Assembly (NCBI GenBank): GCA_022705425.1
Contig: JAKJEM010000020.1
Coordinates: 9,989 to 50,776 of the forward strand
Direction of reading: 5' to 3'
Source: Planctomycetota bacterium
Lineage (GTDB): Bacteria > Planctomycetota > Brocadiia > CAIUPP01
Length of the DNA stretch: 40,788 bases
Shown: positions 33,505 to 40,566 of the stretch, piece after piece
How the letters are laid out: each line of letters opens with the position of its first letter
How positions within the stretch are numbered: the stretch's first letter is position 1
Notes under the pieces: generated by a model
Seen by the model: the letters and a program-made list of their open reading frames with translations, nothing else
Told to the model about the DNA's origin: nothing
Database searches by the model: none
Program-made: the position numbers and the translations under genes

Positions 33505-34278
33505 TCAGCCCCCCGCCATCCACAGCGCCGGCGCCTGACGGAAGTAGCGCGCCAACTGGTCATAGACCCCCGGCGCGTAGTCCAGCAGCCGGCGCGGGCG
33601 CATGAAGAAGGTCTCGACGGCCACGGCGAAGAATTCCGCCGGACTCTCCGCGCCGTAGCGATCAAGGGCCGTCGGACGGTCGAGGTCGTCATCCTCGCAG
33701 AGGCGCTCGTAGGCTTCCTCGAAGACCGGACGCCACGCGCGGACCTCGGCGCGCGTCAGTGGGGGGGCGCCATCGAACTCGCCGTCCTCCGCATCGAGGT
33801 GATGGGCGAACTCGTGCAGAACCACATTCCGACCCCCGTCGCGGTCGCGCGCGCCGGCCTGAACCGTGTCCCAGGCGAGCACCACGTAGTCCCGGTGCCA
33901 GGCCTCCCCCTCGCGCACCTCCTCCTCCTCCTCGTACCAGCCCTCGGCCACCGGCTCATTCACCTTGGCGATGAAGGCTCCCGGATAGAGGAGCACGGAG
34001 GAGACCGTGGGATAGTAGTCCGTGGGCCGGCGGAGGAGCATCAGCGCCGCCTGCGCCGCCACCAGGGCGCGCATTTCCCCGGTGGGCATCAGCCCGCGGC
34101 AGCCCTCGAAGCGCTTCTCATTCAGCAGCACCTGCACGTGCGACAGGAGTTCCGCGCGGTCCGCCGGGGGCAGGCGCGGGTAGAGGGCGAATTGTTCGCG
34201 GAGCAGTCCCTCCCACGCATCCGGCGGCGGCTGGGCTCGCCATCGGCGACGACGGCGCTCTCGCAGGAAACGGAACAT
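33505..34278 (-). CDS. mtfA: MtfA-type zinc metallopeptidase (family M90)
   Basis: This 257-residue protein has the MtfA layout: a basic N-terminus, LREQFALYPRLPPADRAELL, then HVQVLLNEKRFEGCRGL, then NVVLHEFAHHLDAEDGEFDG, containing the zinc motif HExxH, and AESPAEFFAVAVETFFMRP with the third ligand Glu region. Length and order match the E. coli family member (about 265 residues), which binds the repressor Mlc and is a glucose-regulated aminopeptidase; no Mlc or PTS gene is seen here, so the regulatory link is not assumed. There is no signal peptide. A putative minus-strand promoter lies at 34350-34322. It is convergent with the epimerase gene. Family call strong. Confidence 0.93.
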   Translation of the reverse strand: MFRFLRERRRRRWRAQPPPDAWEGLLREQFALYPRLPPADRAELLSHVQVLLNEKRFEGCRGLMPTGEMRALVAAQAALMLLRRPTDYYPTVSSVLLYPGAFIAKVNEPVAEGWYEEEEEVREGEAWHRDYVVLAWDTVQAGARDRDGGRNVVLHEFAHHLDAEDGEFDGAPPLTRAEVRAWRPVFEEAYERLCEDDDLDRPTALDRYGAESPAEFFAVAVETFFMRPRRLLDYAPGVYDQLARYFRQAPALWMAGG

Positions 34279-34321
34279 GGTCTGACCTCGACGGACAGGG
34301 CGTAGGGCGTCTGCTGCGCAT

Positions 34322-34350
34322 ACGATAAGTCACGCGCGGCGCGGACGCAA
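34322..34350 (-). promoter_or_regulatory. Putative promoter of mtfA
   Basis: On the minus strand TTGCGT (34350-34345), 17 bases, TATCGT (34327-34322), about 45 bases before the ATG. The heptamer repeat begins at the edge of the -35. Confidence 0.4.
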
Positions 34351-34377
34351 GACGGCGGACAATGGACGACGGACGAC
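34350..34377 (+). repeat. Heptanucleotide tandem repeat, site 3
   Basis: Four phased heptamers AGACGGC, GGACAAT, GGACGAC, GGACGAC lie just upstream of the mtfA promoter. They match the RGACGRC units at 10197 and 32286. Confidence 0.7.
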
Positions 34378-34609
34378 CCGCCTGCGGCGGTGAAGGGGAC
34401 GATGGTGAAGGAAGGCGGGGCGGAGTGAGTGTGCCGCGGCGTCGGAGTCCCCGGTTGCGGCAAGAGCCTGCACGGCCATCACGATCGAGAGCGTCACCGG
34501 CGACGCGCGGCGCCGACCCTGCGCCTCCGCGCAGACGTTGCGCGCCTGGTGCGCCACGCGCGGCGGTCTCGGCCCTCCCGCTGAAGGGAGATCGAACGCC
34601 CATGCGGCC

Positions 34610-35680
34610 TCAGGCGCGTTCCGACGTCTCTCCTTCGAGCCACTTGAGGCGATCGCGGCGGATGAAATACAGCAGCCCGGTCGCTCGCGCCGCGACAAAG
34701 GCCAGGTAAAGCCCCACACCCATCGGGAGGATGTACCCGATCAGCAGGACCCTCCCCACGAGGCGCTCGATGCCCCAGTGGACTCCCAGCGCCGCAACCG
34801 TCAGCGCCCATACCGCCGCGTATTCCCTGGGCACGTGTGCGATGGCGCGGAGAACGTGCAGGGGGTTGAGGGCGGTCTGGTCGTCGCGCACGGCCACGCA
34901 CAGGATCGCCATGATGAAGTAGAAGAGCCCCCATCCCTTGAGGAGCCACCGGAGCACCGGCAGGGGGGATTGCGCCCAGGCGTCGTACAACAGCAGCGGC
35001 CCGAAGGCGATCAGGCCCGCCGCCGCAGCCAGGCACAACGGGCGCAGAATCCCTCCGTGCAGGTCCGAGGTGTCCGGCCAATCCGGTATCTCCACGCGTC
35101 CGCGCGCGCCCCAGGCGACCACGAGCATCAGGTAGCAGAAGATGTACCCCTTCACTGCCAGGTCCGCCAGCGCGGCCACCAGGCCGCCGATTATGGGGAA
35201 GAAACTCGCCACGGCAGCGAACAGCCCCACGGCGGCGAAGAAGATGATCCCCGCGAGGAGGATGGAAGAGCCGTCGCGCGTCAGGGGATGGCGCGCGGCC
35301 TCGACAAAGGCCCTGCCGAGAGAGAGCGTGGGGTCGAGCGTCGGGACGCTGGCGGCCGGACGACGCCGGAAGGAGCGCTCCGCCGCAAGCGCTTCCGGCG
35401 GCGCAGAAGGGGGGGGCGGCTCGACCGGCTGATAGGCCGGGGCGTCGAGGGGAGAATCGCGCAGTTCAAACTTCGGACGCGGCGGCGCGGGGGGCGTCTC
35501 CCCGGTCGGCATCAGGCGCTCCTCGGGGGAGGACGTCCTCAGAATGCCGGCGTCCGCCGGGGGGACATCGTTCGCCGGCAGATGGAATTCCCGCCGGCAG
35601 CGGGGACAGCGCACCCGGTCGCCCGACTGCTCGGGGCGATAGGTCAGCAACTGCCCGCACTCGCAGCGCAGCGACGGCAT
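34610..35680 (-). CDS. Zinc-ribbon, DUF4013-like multi-pass membrane protein
   Basis: ATG 35680 is chosen (356 residues, MPSLRCECGQLLTYRPEQSG) with GGAG 8 bases upstream, so that the zinc ribbon opens the protein: C6, C8 and C25, C28 (RVRCPRCRREFHLP). A long Pro/Ala-rich linker to about residue 120 is followed by hydrophobic segments (ILLAGIIFFAAVGLFAAVAS, ADLAVKGYIFCYLMLVVAWG, LCLAAAAGLIAFGPLLLYDA, LTVAALGVHWGIERLVGRVL, YILPMGVGLYLAFVAARATG). An N-terminal ribbon on a DUF4013-like membrane domain is frequent in Planctomycetes and relatives. No function is known. It is on the same strand as mtfA but separated by 330 bases, so probably not co-transcribed. Confidence 0.85.
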   Translation of the reverse strand: MPSLRCECGQLLTYRPEQSGDRVRCPRCRREFHLPANDVPPADAGILRTSSPEERLMPTGETPPAPPRPKFELRDSPLDAPAYQPVEPPPPSAPPEALAAERSFRRRPAASVPTLDPTLSLGRAFVEAARHPLTRDGSSILLAGIIFFAAVGLFAAVASFFPIIGGLVAALADLAVKGYIFCYLMLVVAWGARGRVEIPDWPDTSDLHGGILRPLCLAAAAGLIAFGPLLLYDAWAQSPLPVLRWLLKGWGLFYFIMAILCVAVRDDQTALNPLHVLRAIAHVPREYAAVWALTVAALGVHWGIERLVGRVLLIGYILPMGVGLYLAFVAARATGLLYFIRRDRLKWLEGETSERA

Positions 35681-35773
35681 GGCGTCAACTCCGGGAATAT
35701 CGAAAGCGCTTGCGCGGGGTAGCATAGCATAACGTACCGTCTTGCGCAGCGCCTTGGGAGGGCGGAAAGGCGC

Positions 35774-35813
35774 TTGACCCTATGATGACTATATGATAAT
35801 CTAATCATGTAGT
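35774..35813 (+). promoter_or_regulatory. Promoter and ArsR-type operator of the redox cluster
   Basis: TTGACC (35774-35779) can pair with TAATCT (17-base spacer) or GATAAT (15-base spacer) as -10. Overlapping this is an AT-rich inverted repeat ACTATATGAT (35788-35797) / ATCATGTAGT (35804-35813), one mismatch in ten, spaced by six bases, in the style of ArsR/SmtB operators. Autorepression relieved by a metal(loid) is the expected behaviour. Confidence 0.6.
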
Positions 35814-35846
35814 CGCCCCGCGCTGGGTGCGGAAGGGAGGGTGGAC

Positions 35847-36218
35847 ATGACGCAATGCGACCGACGGCTGCGCGAACGCAAGGCGGAGGTGTTCAACGCG
35901 CTGGCGCACCCGCTGCGCGTGGCCGTGGCGGAGTTCCTCCGCGGCGGCGAACGCTGCGTCTGCGAGATTGTGGCCCACGTCGGGGCGGAACAATCGAACA
36001 TCTCCCGCCATCTGGCGCTGATGGTCCGCTCCGGGGTGCTGGCGAATCGCAAGAAGGGGTTGAAGGTCTTCTACCGGGTGCGCTATCCCTGCATCTTCAA
36101 CTTCCTCCGCTGCGTGGACGGAATGCTTCAGGATCAACTGCGGGAGACGGGGGAGATGCTTGGCGTCCGCGTCGAGGAACCGGCGCGGAGGACTCGTACC
36201 GTCCGGGCGGGGGTGTGA
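35847..36218 (+). CDS. ArsR-family metal(loid)-responsive repressor 1
   Basis: ATG 35847 is preferred over GTG 35841: GGAAGGGAGG ends right at the GTG but 6 bases before the ATG (123 residues). It is a winged helix protein with FNALAHPLRVAVAEFL, then GGERCVCEIV with C37-x-C39 in the position of the ELCVCDL arsenite-binding motif, recognition helix QSNISRHLALMVRSG and wing NRKKGLKVFYRVRYP. A second Cys pair (YPCIFNFLRC) in the last helix could add ligands. It opens the cluster of permease and thioredoxin genes, 31 bases before the permease, and has a clear operator in front. As(III), Sb(III) or another thiophilic ion are candidate inducers. Confidence 0.92.
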   Translation: MTQCDRRLRERKAEVFNALAHPLRVAVAEFLRGGERCVCEIVAHVGAEQSNISRHLALMVRSGVLANRKKGLKVFYRVRYPCIFNFLRCVDGMLQDQLRETGEMLGVRVEEPARRTRTVRAGV

Positions 36219-36249
36219 CCGGCGCGAGAATGAAAGGTGAAGCAGCGGT

Positions 36250-37554
36250 ATGGACTGGAAGAGCGAATGGAAGCCGGCGGCGGCGCTGGCCGGGGTCTTT
36301 GCGGCGTGCTACTGGATGCCGGCGGGAAATCCGCGCTTCGATAATGCCGTAGGCGAGTCCCTCCGCCTGGTGAAGTGGTACGCTCGCGAGCACATGCTCC
36401 TGTGCCTGGTGCCGGCCTTCTTCATCGCCGGGGCGATCGGCGTGTTCGTCAGCCAGGCATCCGTGATGCGTTACCTTGGCGCCGGGGCGAAGAAGACGAC
36501 GGCCTACGGCGTGGCAGCGGTTTCCGGTACGGTGCTGGCGGTGTGTTCATGCACGGTGTTGCCGCTCTTTGCGGGGATTTATCGCATGGGCGCGGGGCTG
36601 GGCCCGGCATCGGCCTTCCTGTACGCCGGCCCGGCGATCAACGCGCTGGCGATCATCCTGACGGCGCGCATTCTGGGCTTTGAAATCGGCCTCGCCCGTG
36701 CGGTGGGGGCTGTGGCCTTCAGCCTGCTGGTCGGCCTCGCAATGGCCTTCATCTATCGCCGGGAGGAAGCGGCTCGGGTCGAGGCGCAGACGGGCGACCC
36801 CGTGCAGGAGTCGGTACGCCCCCTGGGGCAGACGGTGATCTACTTCGCGTTGATGATCGGCGTGCTCGTCTTCGCCAACTGGGCGGATTCCCCGGAAAGC
36901 GCCCTGTGGCATGGTGTGTGGCGCTTGAAGTGGTGGCTGACGGGAGTGTGCGGGCTGGGACTGGCGGTTGTGCTCTGGCGCTGGTTCGGCCTGGCGGGTG
37001 GGCGCGTGGCCGGCGTGGCCGCGCTGACGGCCCTGACGGCGCTGCTTCTGCGCGGCGAGAGCTACGGCGCCACGGCTGCCTTTGCCGTGGGAGCGTCCGG
37101 CCTGGCCGCTGTGGCGGCGCTGGACAAGGGCCCCTGCCGCGAGTGGTTCGAGGCGTCCTGGGGGTTCGCCAAGCAGATCGCCCCGTTGTTGCTCATCGGC
37201 GTGCTCGTGGCGGGTTTCCTGCTCGGCGGGCCGGGCGGGGAAGGGGTGATCCCTTCCGCCTGGGTCAAGAAGGCCGTCGGCGGGAACTCGATCGGCGCAA
37301 ACCTCTTCGCCTCCGTCTTCGGGGCGTTCATGTATTTCGCCACGTTGACGGAAGTGCCCATCCTTCAGGGGTTGATGGGCGCCGGTATGGGCAAGGGGCC
37401 CGCGCTGACGCTGCTGTTGGCGGGACCGGCCCTTTCGCTGCCGAGCATCTTGGTCTTGCGCGGCATCCTGGGGATGCGCAAGACGCTGGTCTTTGTCGGA
37501 TTGGTCGTGGTCCTGTCGGCGGTGGCCGGCATCTTGTTTGGAGCGCTCGCATGA
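36250..37554 (+). CDS. PF03773-type permease (ArsP/YraQ-like)
   Basis: This 434-residue polytopic membrane protein has LLCLVPAFFIAGAIGVFVSQ, VSGTVLAVCSCTVLPLFAGI with C99-S-C101, and GPASAFLYAGPAINALAIIL, the hallmark of the PF03773 (DUF318) permease family. The second half repeats the theme with IAPLLLIGVLVAGFLLGG, FGAFMYFATLTEVPILQGLM, and GPALTLLLAGPALSLPSILV. ArsP members export methylated or aromatic organoarsenicals; others are uncharacterised. The CSC pair in a membrane helix would suit a thiol-bound metalloid. The stop overlaps the next start (ATGA), so it is coupled to the CPKC thioredoxin-like gene, as seen in many genomes. Confidence 0.9.
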   Translation: MDWKSEWKPAAALAGVFAACYWMPAGNPRFDNAVGESLRLVKWYAREHMLLCLVPAFFIAGAIGVFVSQASVMRYLGAGAKKTTAYGVAAVSGTVLAVCSCTVLPLFAGIYRMGAGLGPASAFLYAGPAINALAIILTARILGFEIGLARAVGAVAFSLLVGLAMAFIYRREEAARVEAQTGDPVQESVRPLGQTVIYFALMIGVLVFANWADSPESALWHGVWRLKWWLTGVCGLGLAVVLWRWFGLAGGRVAGVAALTALTALLLRGESYGATAAFAVGASGLAAVAALDKGPCREWFEASWGFAKQIAPLLLIGVLVAGFLLGGPGGEGVIPSAWVKKAVGGNSIGANLFASVFGAFMYFATLTEVPILQGLMGAGMGKGPALTLLLAGPALSLPSILVLRGILGMRKTLVFVGLVVVLSAVAGILFGALA

Positions 37555-37784
37555 AGAAGATACAGGTCCTGGGTACGGGGTGTCCGAAGTGCAGGAAACT
37601 GGCGGAGAACGCCGAGGCGGCGGCGAAGGCCGCGGGGATTGAGTACAGCCTGGAGAAGGTGACGAGCATCAACGATATCATGAAGTTCGGCGTTATGCTC
37701 ACCCCGGCTCTGGCGGTGGACGGCGTGGTGAAGGTGTGCGGCAAGGTGCCCGGTGTGGATGAAATTCGGGCCATTCTTTCCTAA
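37551..37784 (+). CDS. Mini thioredoxin/glutaredoxin-like protein (redox-active disulfide protein 2 type)
   Basis: Seventy-seven residues starting at ATG 37551 inside the permease stop codon. MKKIQVLGTGCPKCRKLAEN shows the CPKC active site (C11, C14) at the end of the first strand, and GVMLTPALAVDGVVKVCGKV holds the cis-Pro (TPAL) expected of the fold. Length and order match the small family of TM0996/MTH895, commonly encoded next to PF03773 permeases. No signal peptide, so it works in the cytoplasm, perhaps handing electrons or a bound metalloid to the permease Cys pair (inference). Confidence 0.93.
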   Translation: MKKIQVLGTGCPKCRKLAENAEAAAKAAGIEYSLEKVTSINDIMKFGVMLTPALAVDGVVKVCGKVPGVDEIRAILS

Positions 37785-37797
37785 GGAGGGTGCGGCC

Positions 37798-38193
37798 ATG
37801 TCTGCAAGGCGCACGTGTGACTGCTCGGCAGATACTCGGACGCTTCTGGCCTGCTCCGGTGCGTCGAATGTCGGCCAGATCACCAACGACGTCGCCAAGG
37901 AACTGGACGCTGCCGGCGAAGCGCGCTTCTTCTGTCTGGCGGGAGTGGGCGGACACGTGGGCGGCATGATCGAATCCGTGCGGGGGGCGTCGCAAGTCGT
38001 TGTTCTCGACGGTTGCCCCGTGGCCTGCGCCAGGAAGACGATGGAGGCCGCAGGGCTGACAAACTACGAGTATGTGGTGGTGACGGACCTCGGCGTCGAG
38101 AAGACGCACAACTTCAACCTGGCCGCGGACGACTTGGCCAGGACGCGCGCCGCCGTGCGCGCCAAACTCGGTCCGGCGGCCTGCAAACCGTGA
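37798..38193 (+). CDS. DGC-domain putative zinc-binding protein (PF08859)
   Basis: ATG 37798 lies 7 bases after AAGGAGGG (131 residues). Conserved Cys sites are C19 (LLACSGASNVGQITND), C46 (FFCLAGVGGHVGGMI), and C73/C77 in VLDGCPVACARKTMEAAG, the D-G-C motif that names the family; an N-terminal C7-x-C9 pair is extra. The protein is cytoplasmic. DGC proteins are thought to bind zinc or a thiophilic metal and are regularly found beside thioredoxin-like and permease genes, but have no proven reaction. It is in the operon with 13-base spacing from the CPKC gene. Confidence 0.9.
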   Translation: MSARRTCDCSADTRTLLACSGASNVGQITNDVAKELDAAGEARFFCLAGVGGHVGGMIESVRGASQVVVLDGCPVACARKTMEAAGLTNYEYVVVTDLGVEKTHNFNLAADDLARTRAAVRAKLGPAACKP

Positions 38194-38271
38194 GGTTCGC
38201 CTCGCCGCGCGGGATGCCGTGGGCGGCGTCTTTGGTGTGCGGGACGTGTCCTTGGAACAGGGAGAAGAACC

Positions 38272-38826
38272 GTGGCGCAGCAGGAGCCGGAGTCGAAAAG
38301 TCTGTTTGATCGGCCGGGTGATACCCCGGCGCCCACCCCAGGGCCGCAGAAGGCGTCGTCCGGCCTTTCTCTGGGGGCGAAGATCGCCATCGTGATGGCG
38401 CTCGTGGTCGTCGTGGTCATCGTCGTCGCTCTCAAGAACAGCGGAAGCGCCTCCGGCCCGAAGGGGGGCAGTTCCGCGACCGGCGTCGCGCCCGCCGACG
38501 CGGCGTCGCCGTCGCCAAAGGCCCTGCCTCGCCTGATCGAGCTCGGGTCGGTGACCTGCATCCCGTGCAGGATGATGACGCCGATCCTGGATGAACTCCG
38601 CCGGGAATATGCCGGAGCGTTGCAGGTGGACTTCATTGACGTCCACAAGGACCGCGAGGCCGCCGCTCGTTTTGGCATCCGGGTCATTCCTACGCAGGTC
38701 TTCCTGGCCGCCGACGGTACGGAGCTGTTCCGTCACGAGGGCTTCTTCCCCAAGGCCGACATCCTGGCGAAGTGGAAGGACGTGGGGGTGGAGCTTGTGC
38801 CCTCCGCGCCGTCGCGCTCGCAATAA
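38272..38826 (+). CDS. Membrane-anchored thioredoxin-family protein (CIPC)
   Basis: GTG 38272 with GGGAG about 8 bases upstream (184 residues). A Pro-rich cytoplasmic start is followed by one membrane helix (about 35-54, AKIAIVMALVVVVVIVVALK), a Ser/Gly/Ala linker, then a thioredoxin domain with VTCIPCRMMTPILDELRREY (C96, C99) and FGIRVIPTQVFLAADG with the cis-Pro. Orientation in-to-out would place the active site in the periplasm. CIPC is unusual compared with CGPC and suggests a different redox potential. It would be a natural electron acceptor from the CcdA-type protein downstream. Confidence 0.9.
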   Translation: MAQQEPESKSLFDRPGDTPAPTPGPQKASSGLSLGAKIAIVMALVVVVVIVVALKNSGSASGPKGGSSATGVAPADAASPSPKALPRLIELGSVTCIPCRMMTPILDELRREYAGALQVDFIDVHKDREAAARFGIRVIPTQVFLAADGTELFRHEGFFPKADILAKWKDVGVELVPSAPSRSQ

Positions 38827-38867
38827 CCCCGTCGTGTGAAGGGCGCCTTCTCCCGAAAGGAAGACAG

Positions 38868-39791
38868 ATGAAGTTCCTCTGCCTGACCCTCATTGCGTTG
38901 TCGGCGATCCTTGGACAGGCCGCCTACCCAGGGCCGGAAGTTCCGACGCAGGCCACGGTCGGGGACACCTATCCGGGACTGGCTGCGGGCGCGCTTACGC
39001 ATGCCCGTCTGGCCGAACTGGCCGACGGGGTGCTTGTCAAGGCGGGCGATGTGGTGGTCACCCGCCAGGACCTTGCCGCCGTTGGAAGCGATGCCCCCCC
39101 CCGCGTGCGCGAGCAACTGACCCGCAACGCCTTCTTCGTCCTTGAACAGATCTCCGCGTCGAAGTTGCTTCCGTCCGTCGCGCGGCGGGAGTCCGGCAGC
39201 GGGGGCGACCTTGCCGGCGTATCGGACCGCGAACGGGTGGCCAACTACCTGAAGGGCATCCTCGACCAGGTTCAGGTTACCGATGCAGAGGTGGGCGTCT
39301 TCTATGAACGCAATCGAAGCCTGTTCGGGGGGGCCACGCTGGACCAGGTGAAGCCTCAGTTGGCGGGATATCTTCGCGAGCAGAAGCGTCAGGAGGCGCT
39401 GCGCGGCGTCATTGAGTCCATCGGACGCAAGGTCGAAGTTGTCGTGTCCGCCTCGTGGACCCGGGCGCAGTCGCTCCTCGCGCGCGACAACCCGGTGGAC
39501 AAGGTCCGATGGAGCGGGAAACCCTCGATGGTGGACTTCGGGCGGGGAGGGTGCGGCCCCTGCGACCAGATGACGCCTATCCTGGAAACGTTGAAGAAGA
39601 AGTACGAAGGCAAGGCGAACGTGCTCTTCGTCAACGTGGGCGACGAGGAAATCCTGGCCATGCGTTACGGCATCGAGTCCATTCCGGTGCAGGTCTTCTT
39701 TGACAAGGAGGGCAGAGAGGTCTTCCGGCACACGGGATTCTATCCGCAGGATGAAATCGAAAGGCGGTTGGCCGAGATGGGGGCGAAATAG
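38868..39791 (+). CDS. Secreted SurA-like/thioredoxin fusion protein (CGPC)
   Basis: ATG 38868, preceded by GAAAGGAAG, opens a signal peptide (MKFLCLTLIALSAILGQAAY); 307 residues. Residues about 50-200 resemble the helical chaperone part of SurA/PpiC proteins (KAGDVVVTRQDLAAVGS, NAFFVLEQISASKLL, VTDAEVGVFYERNRSLF, LDQVKPQLAGYLREQKRQE). No PPIase domain follows; instead a thioredoxin domain begins at about 205 with FGRGGCGPCDQMTPILETL (C229, C232) and GIESIPVQVFFDKEG. The C-terminal domain is the typical periplasmic CGPC form. The fusion suggests a chaperone that delivers redox equivalents to unfolded or metal-bound proteins. It overlaps no neighbour; the CcdA-like gene starts 2 bases after its stop. 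Confidence 0.88.
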   Translation: MKFLCLTLIALSAILGQAAYPGPEVPTQATVGDTYPGLAAGALTHARLAELADGVLVKAGDVVVTRQDLAAVGSDAPPRVREQLTRNAFFVLEQISASKLLPSVARRESGSGGDLAGVSDRERVANYLKGILDQVQVTDAEVGVFYERNRSLFGGATLDQVKPQLAGYLREQKRQEALRGVIESIGRKVEVVVSASWTRAQSLLARDNPVDKVRWSGKPSMVDFGRGGCGPCDQMTPILETLKKKYEGKANVLFVNVGDEEILAMRYGIESIPVQVFFDKEGREVFRHTGFYPQDEIERRLAEMGAK

Positions 39792-39793
39792 CC

Positions 39794-40489
39794 ATGCAGG
39801 ACGTGTTCGCCGCGCTGACGCGTGCCGTGGAAGGGACCCCCGCGATCGCGTTGGGGGCCGCCTTCGTGTGGGGGGTGCTGAGCATTCTGCTCAGCCCCTG
39901 CCATCTGGCGAGCATCCCGCTGATCGTCGGGTTCATAGATGAACAGGGCCGAATCAGCGTGCGCCGCGCTTTCGGCATCTCGGGGCTCTTTGCGTCGGGC
40001 ATTCTGGTCACCATCGCCGCGATCGGCGTGGTCACCGCCCTGGCGGGACGCCTGATGGGCGACGTGGGCCGTTACGGAAACTACGCCGTCGCGGTGATCT
40101 TCTTTGTCGTCGGACTGCACCTGCTCGGCGTGATCCCCATGCCCTGGTCCGGTCCGGGTGCGGTGGGCATGAAGCGGAAGGGGTATCTGGCCGCGTTCAT
40201 CCTGGGGCTGGTCTTCGGCGTCGCGCTCGGCCCATGCACCTTCGCCTACATGGCGCCGATGCTTGCGGTGACGTTCAAGCTGGCCGGGTCGAACCCGGCC
40301 TACGGGGTATTGCTGCTGGCGGTTTACGGCGTGGGGCACTGCGCCGTCATCGTGCTGGCCGGCACGTGCGCCGAGGAGGTCCAGCGATACCTCGACTGGA
40401 ACGAGAACTCGCGAGGCGCCGTCCTCCTGCGGAAGGTCTGCGGGGCGCTGGTGATCCTCGGCGGGGTGTACCTGATCTACATCACGTGA
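39794..40489 (+). CDS. CcdA/DsbD-family transmembrane electron carrier
   Basis: ATG 39794 gives 231 residues with six likely membrane helices. The redox Cys pair of the family sits in the two inverted-repeat halves: LSILLSPCHLASIPLIVGF (C36) and GVALGPCTFAYMAPMLAV (C148), each Pro-Cys as usual. The central GLHLLGVIPMPW and the terminal GVYLIYIT are also typical. CcdA takes electrons from cytoplasmic thioredoxin and passes them to periplasmic thioredoxin-like partners; here two such partners are encoded just upstream. Extra Cys (GHCAVIVLAGTCAEE) are not part of the standard site. It is the last gene of the operon before a new ArsR promoter. Confidence 0.92.
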   Translation: MQDVFAALTRAVEGTPAIALGAAFVWGVLSILLSPCHLASIPLIVGFIDEQGRISVRRAFGISGLFASGILVTIAAIGVVTALAGRLMGDVGRYGNYAVAVIFFVVGLHLLGVIPMPWSGPGAVGMKRKGYLAAFILGLVFGVALGPCTFAYMAPMLAVTFKLAGSNPAYGVLLLAVYGVGHCAVIVLAGTCAEEVQRYLDWNENSRGAVLLRKVCGALVILGGVYLIYIT

Positions 40490-40502
40490 CGCGCCGCGCG
40501 AC

Positions 40503-40531
40503 TTGCGCAGCGTCGCCCTCCGTGGTAGGAT
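40503..40531 (+). promoter_or_regulatory. Putative promoter of ArsR 2
   Basis: TTGCGC (40503-40508), 17 bases, TAGGAT (40526-40531). The inverted repeat starts at the last base of the -10, so a bound repressor would cover the transcription start. Confidence 0.4.
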
Positions 40532-40556
40532 ATGCTTCGTTGAGTGGCGAAGTATA
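40531..40556. promoter_or_regulatory. ArsR-type operator of repressor 2
   Basis: TATGCTTCG (40531-40539) and CGAAGTATA (40548-40556) form nine-base arms with one mismatch, 8 bases apart. It lies directly before the ribosome site and differs in sequence from the operator at 35788, so the two repressors probably do not cross-bind. Confidence 0.6.
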
Positions 40557-40566
40557 GGAGAATGCC

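Larger units (their letters stand above)
34279..34609. other. Intergenic stretch upstream of mtfA
   Basis: About 330 bases without a supported gene. It holds the mtfA promoter candidate, the heptamer block at 34350-34377, and a weak hairpin CTCCC-N6-GGGAG (34575-34590) after the stop of the 34610 gene, without a T-run. Confidence 0.5.

Noticed and set aside
32422..34305. 627-codon plus-strand protein reading through the epimerase and mtfA
   Set aside because: After 33181 the text is antisense to the well-supported mtfA gene; the open frame is a by-product of the frameshift.
34359..34719. Small gene upstream of mtfA on either strand
   Set aside because: Frames are open only because of GC content; no ribosome site, no domain, and they overlap repeats and a promoter candidate.
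36906..37784. 292-codon frame containing the CPKC thioredoxin
   Set aside because: Its first 215 codons lie out of frame inside the permease; the true gene starts at ATG 37551 with a stop/start overlap.
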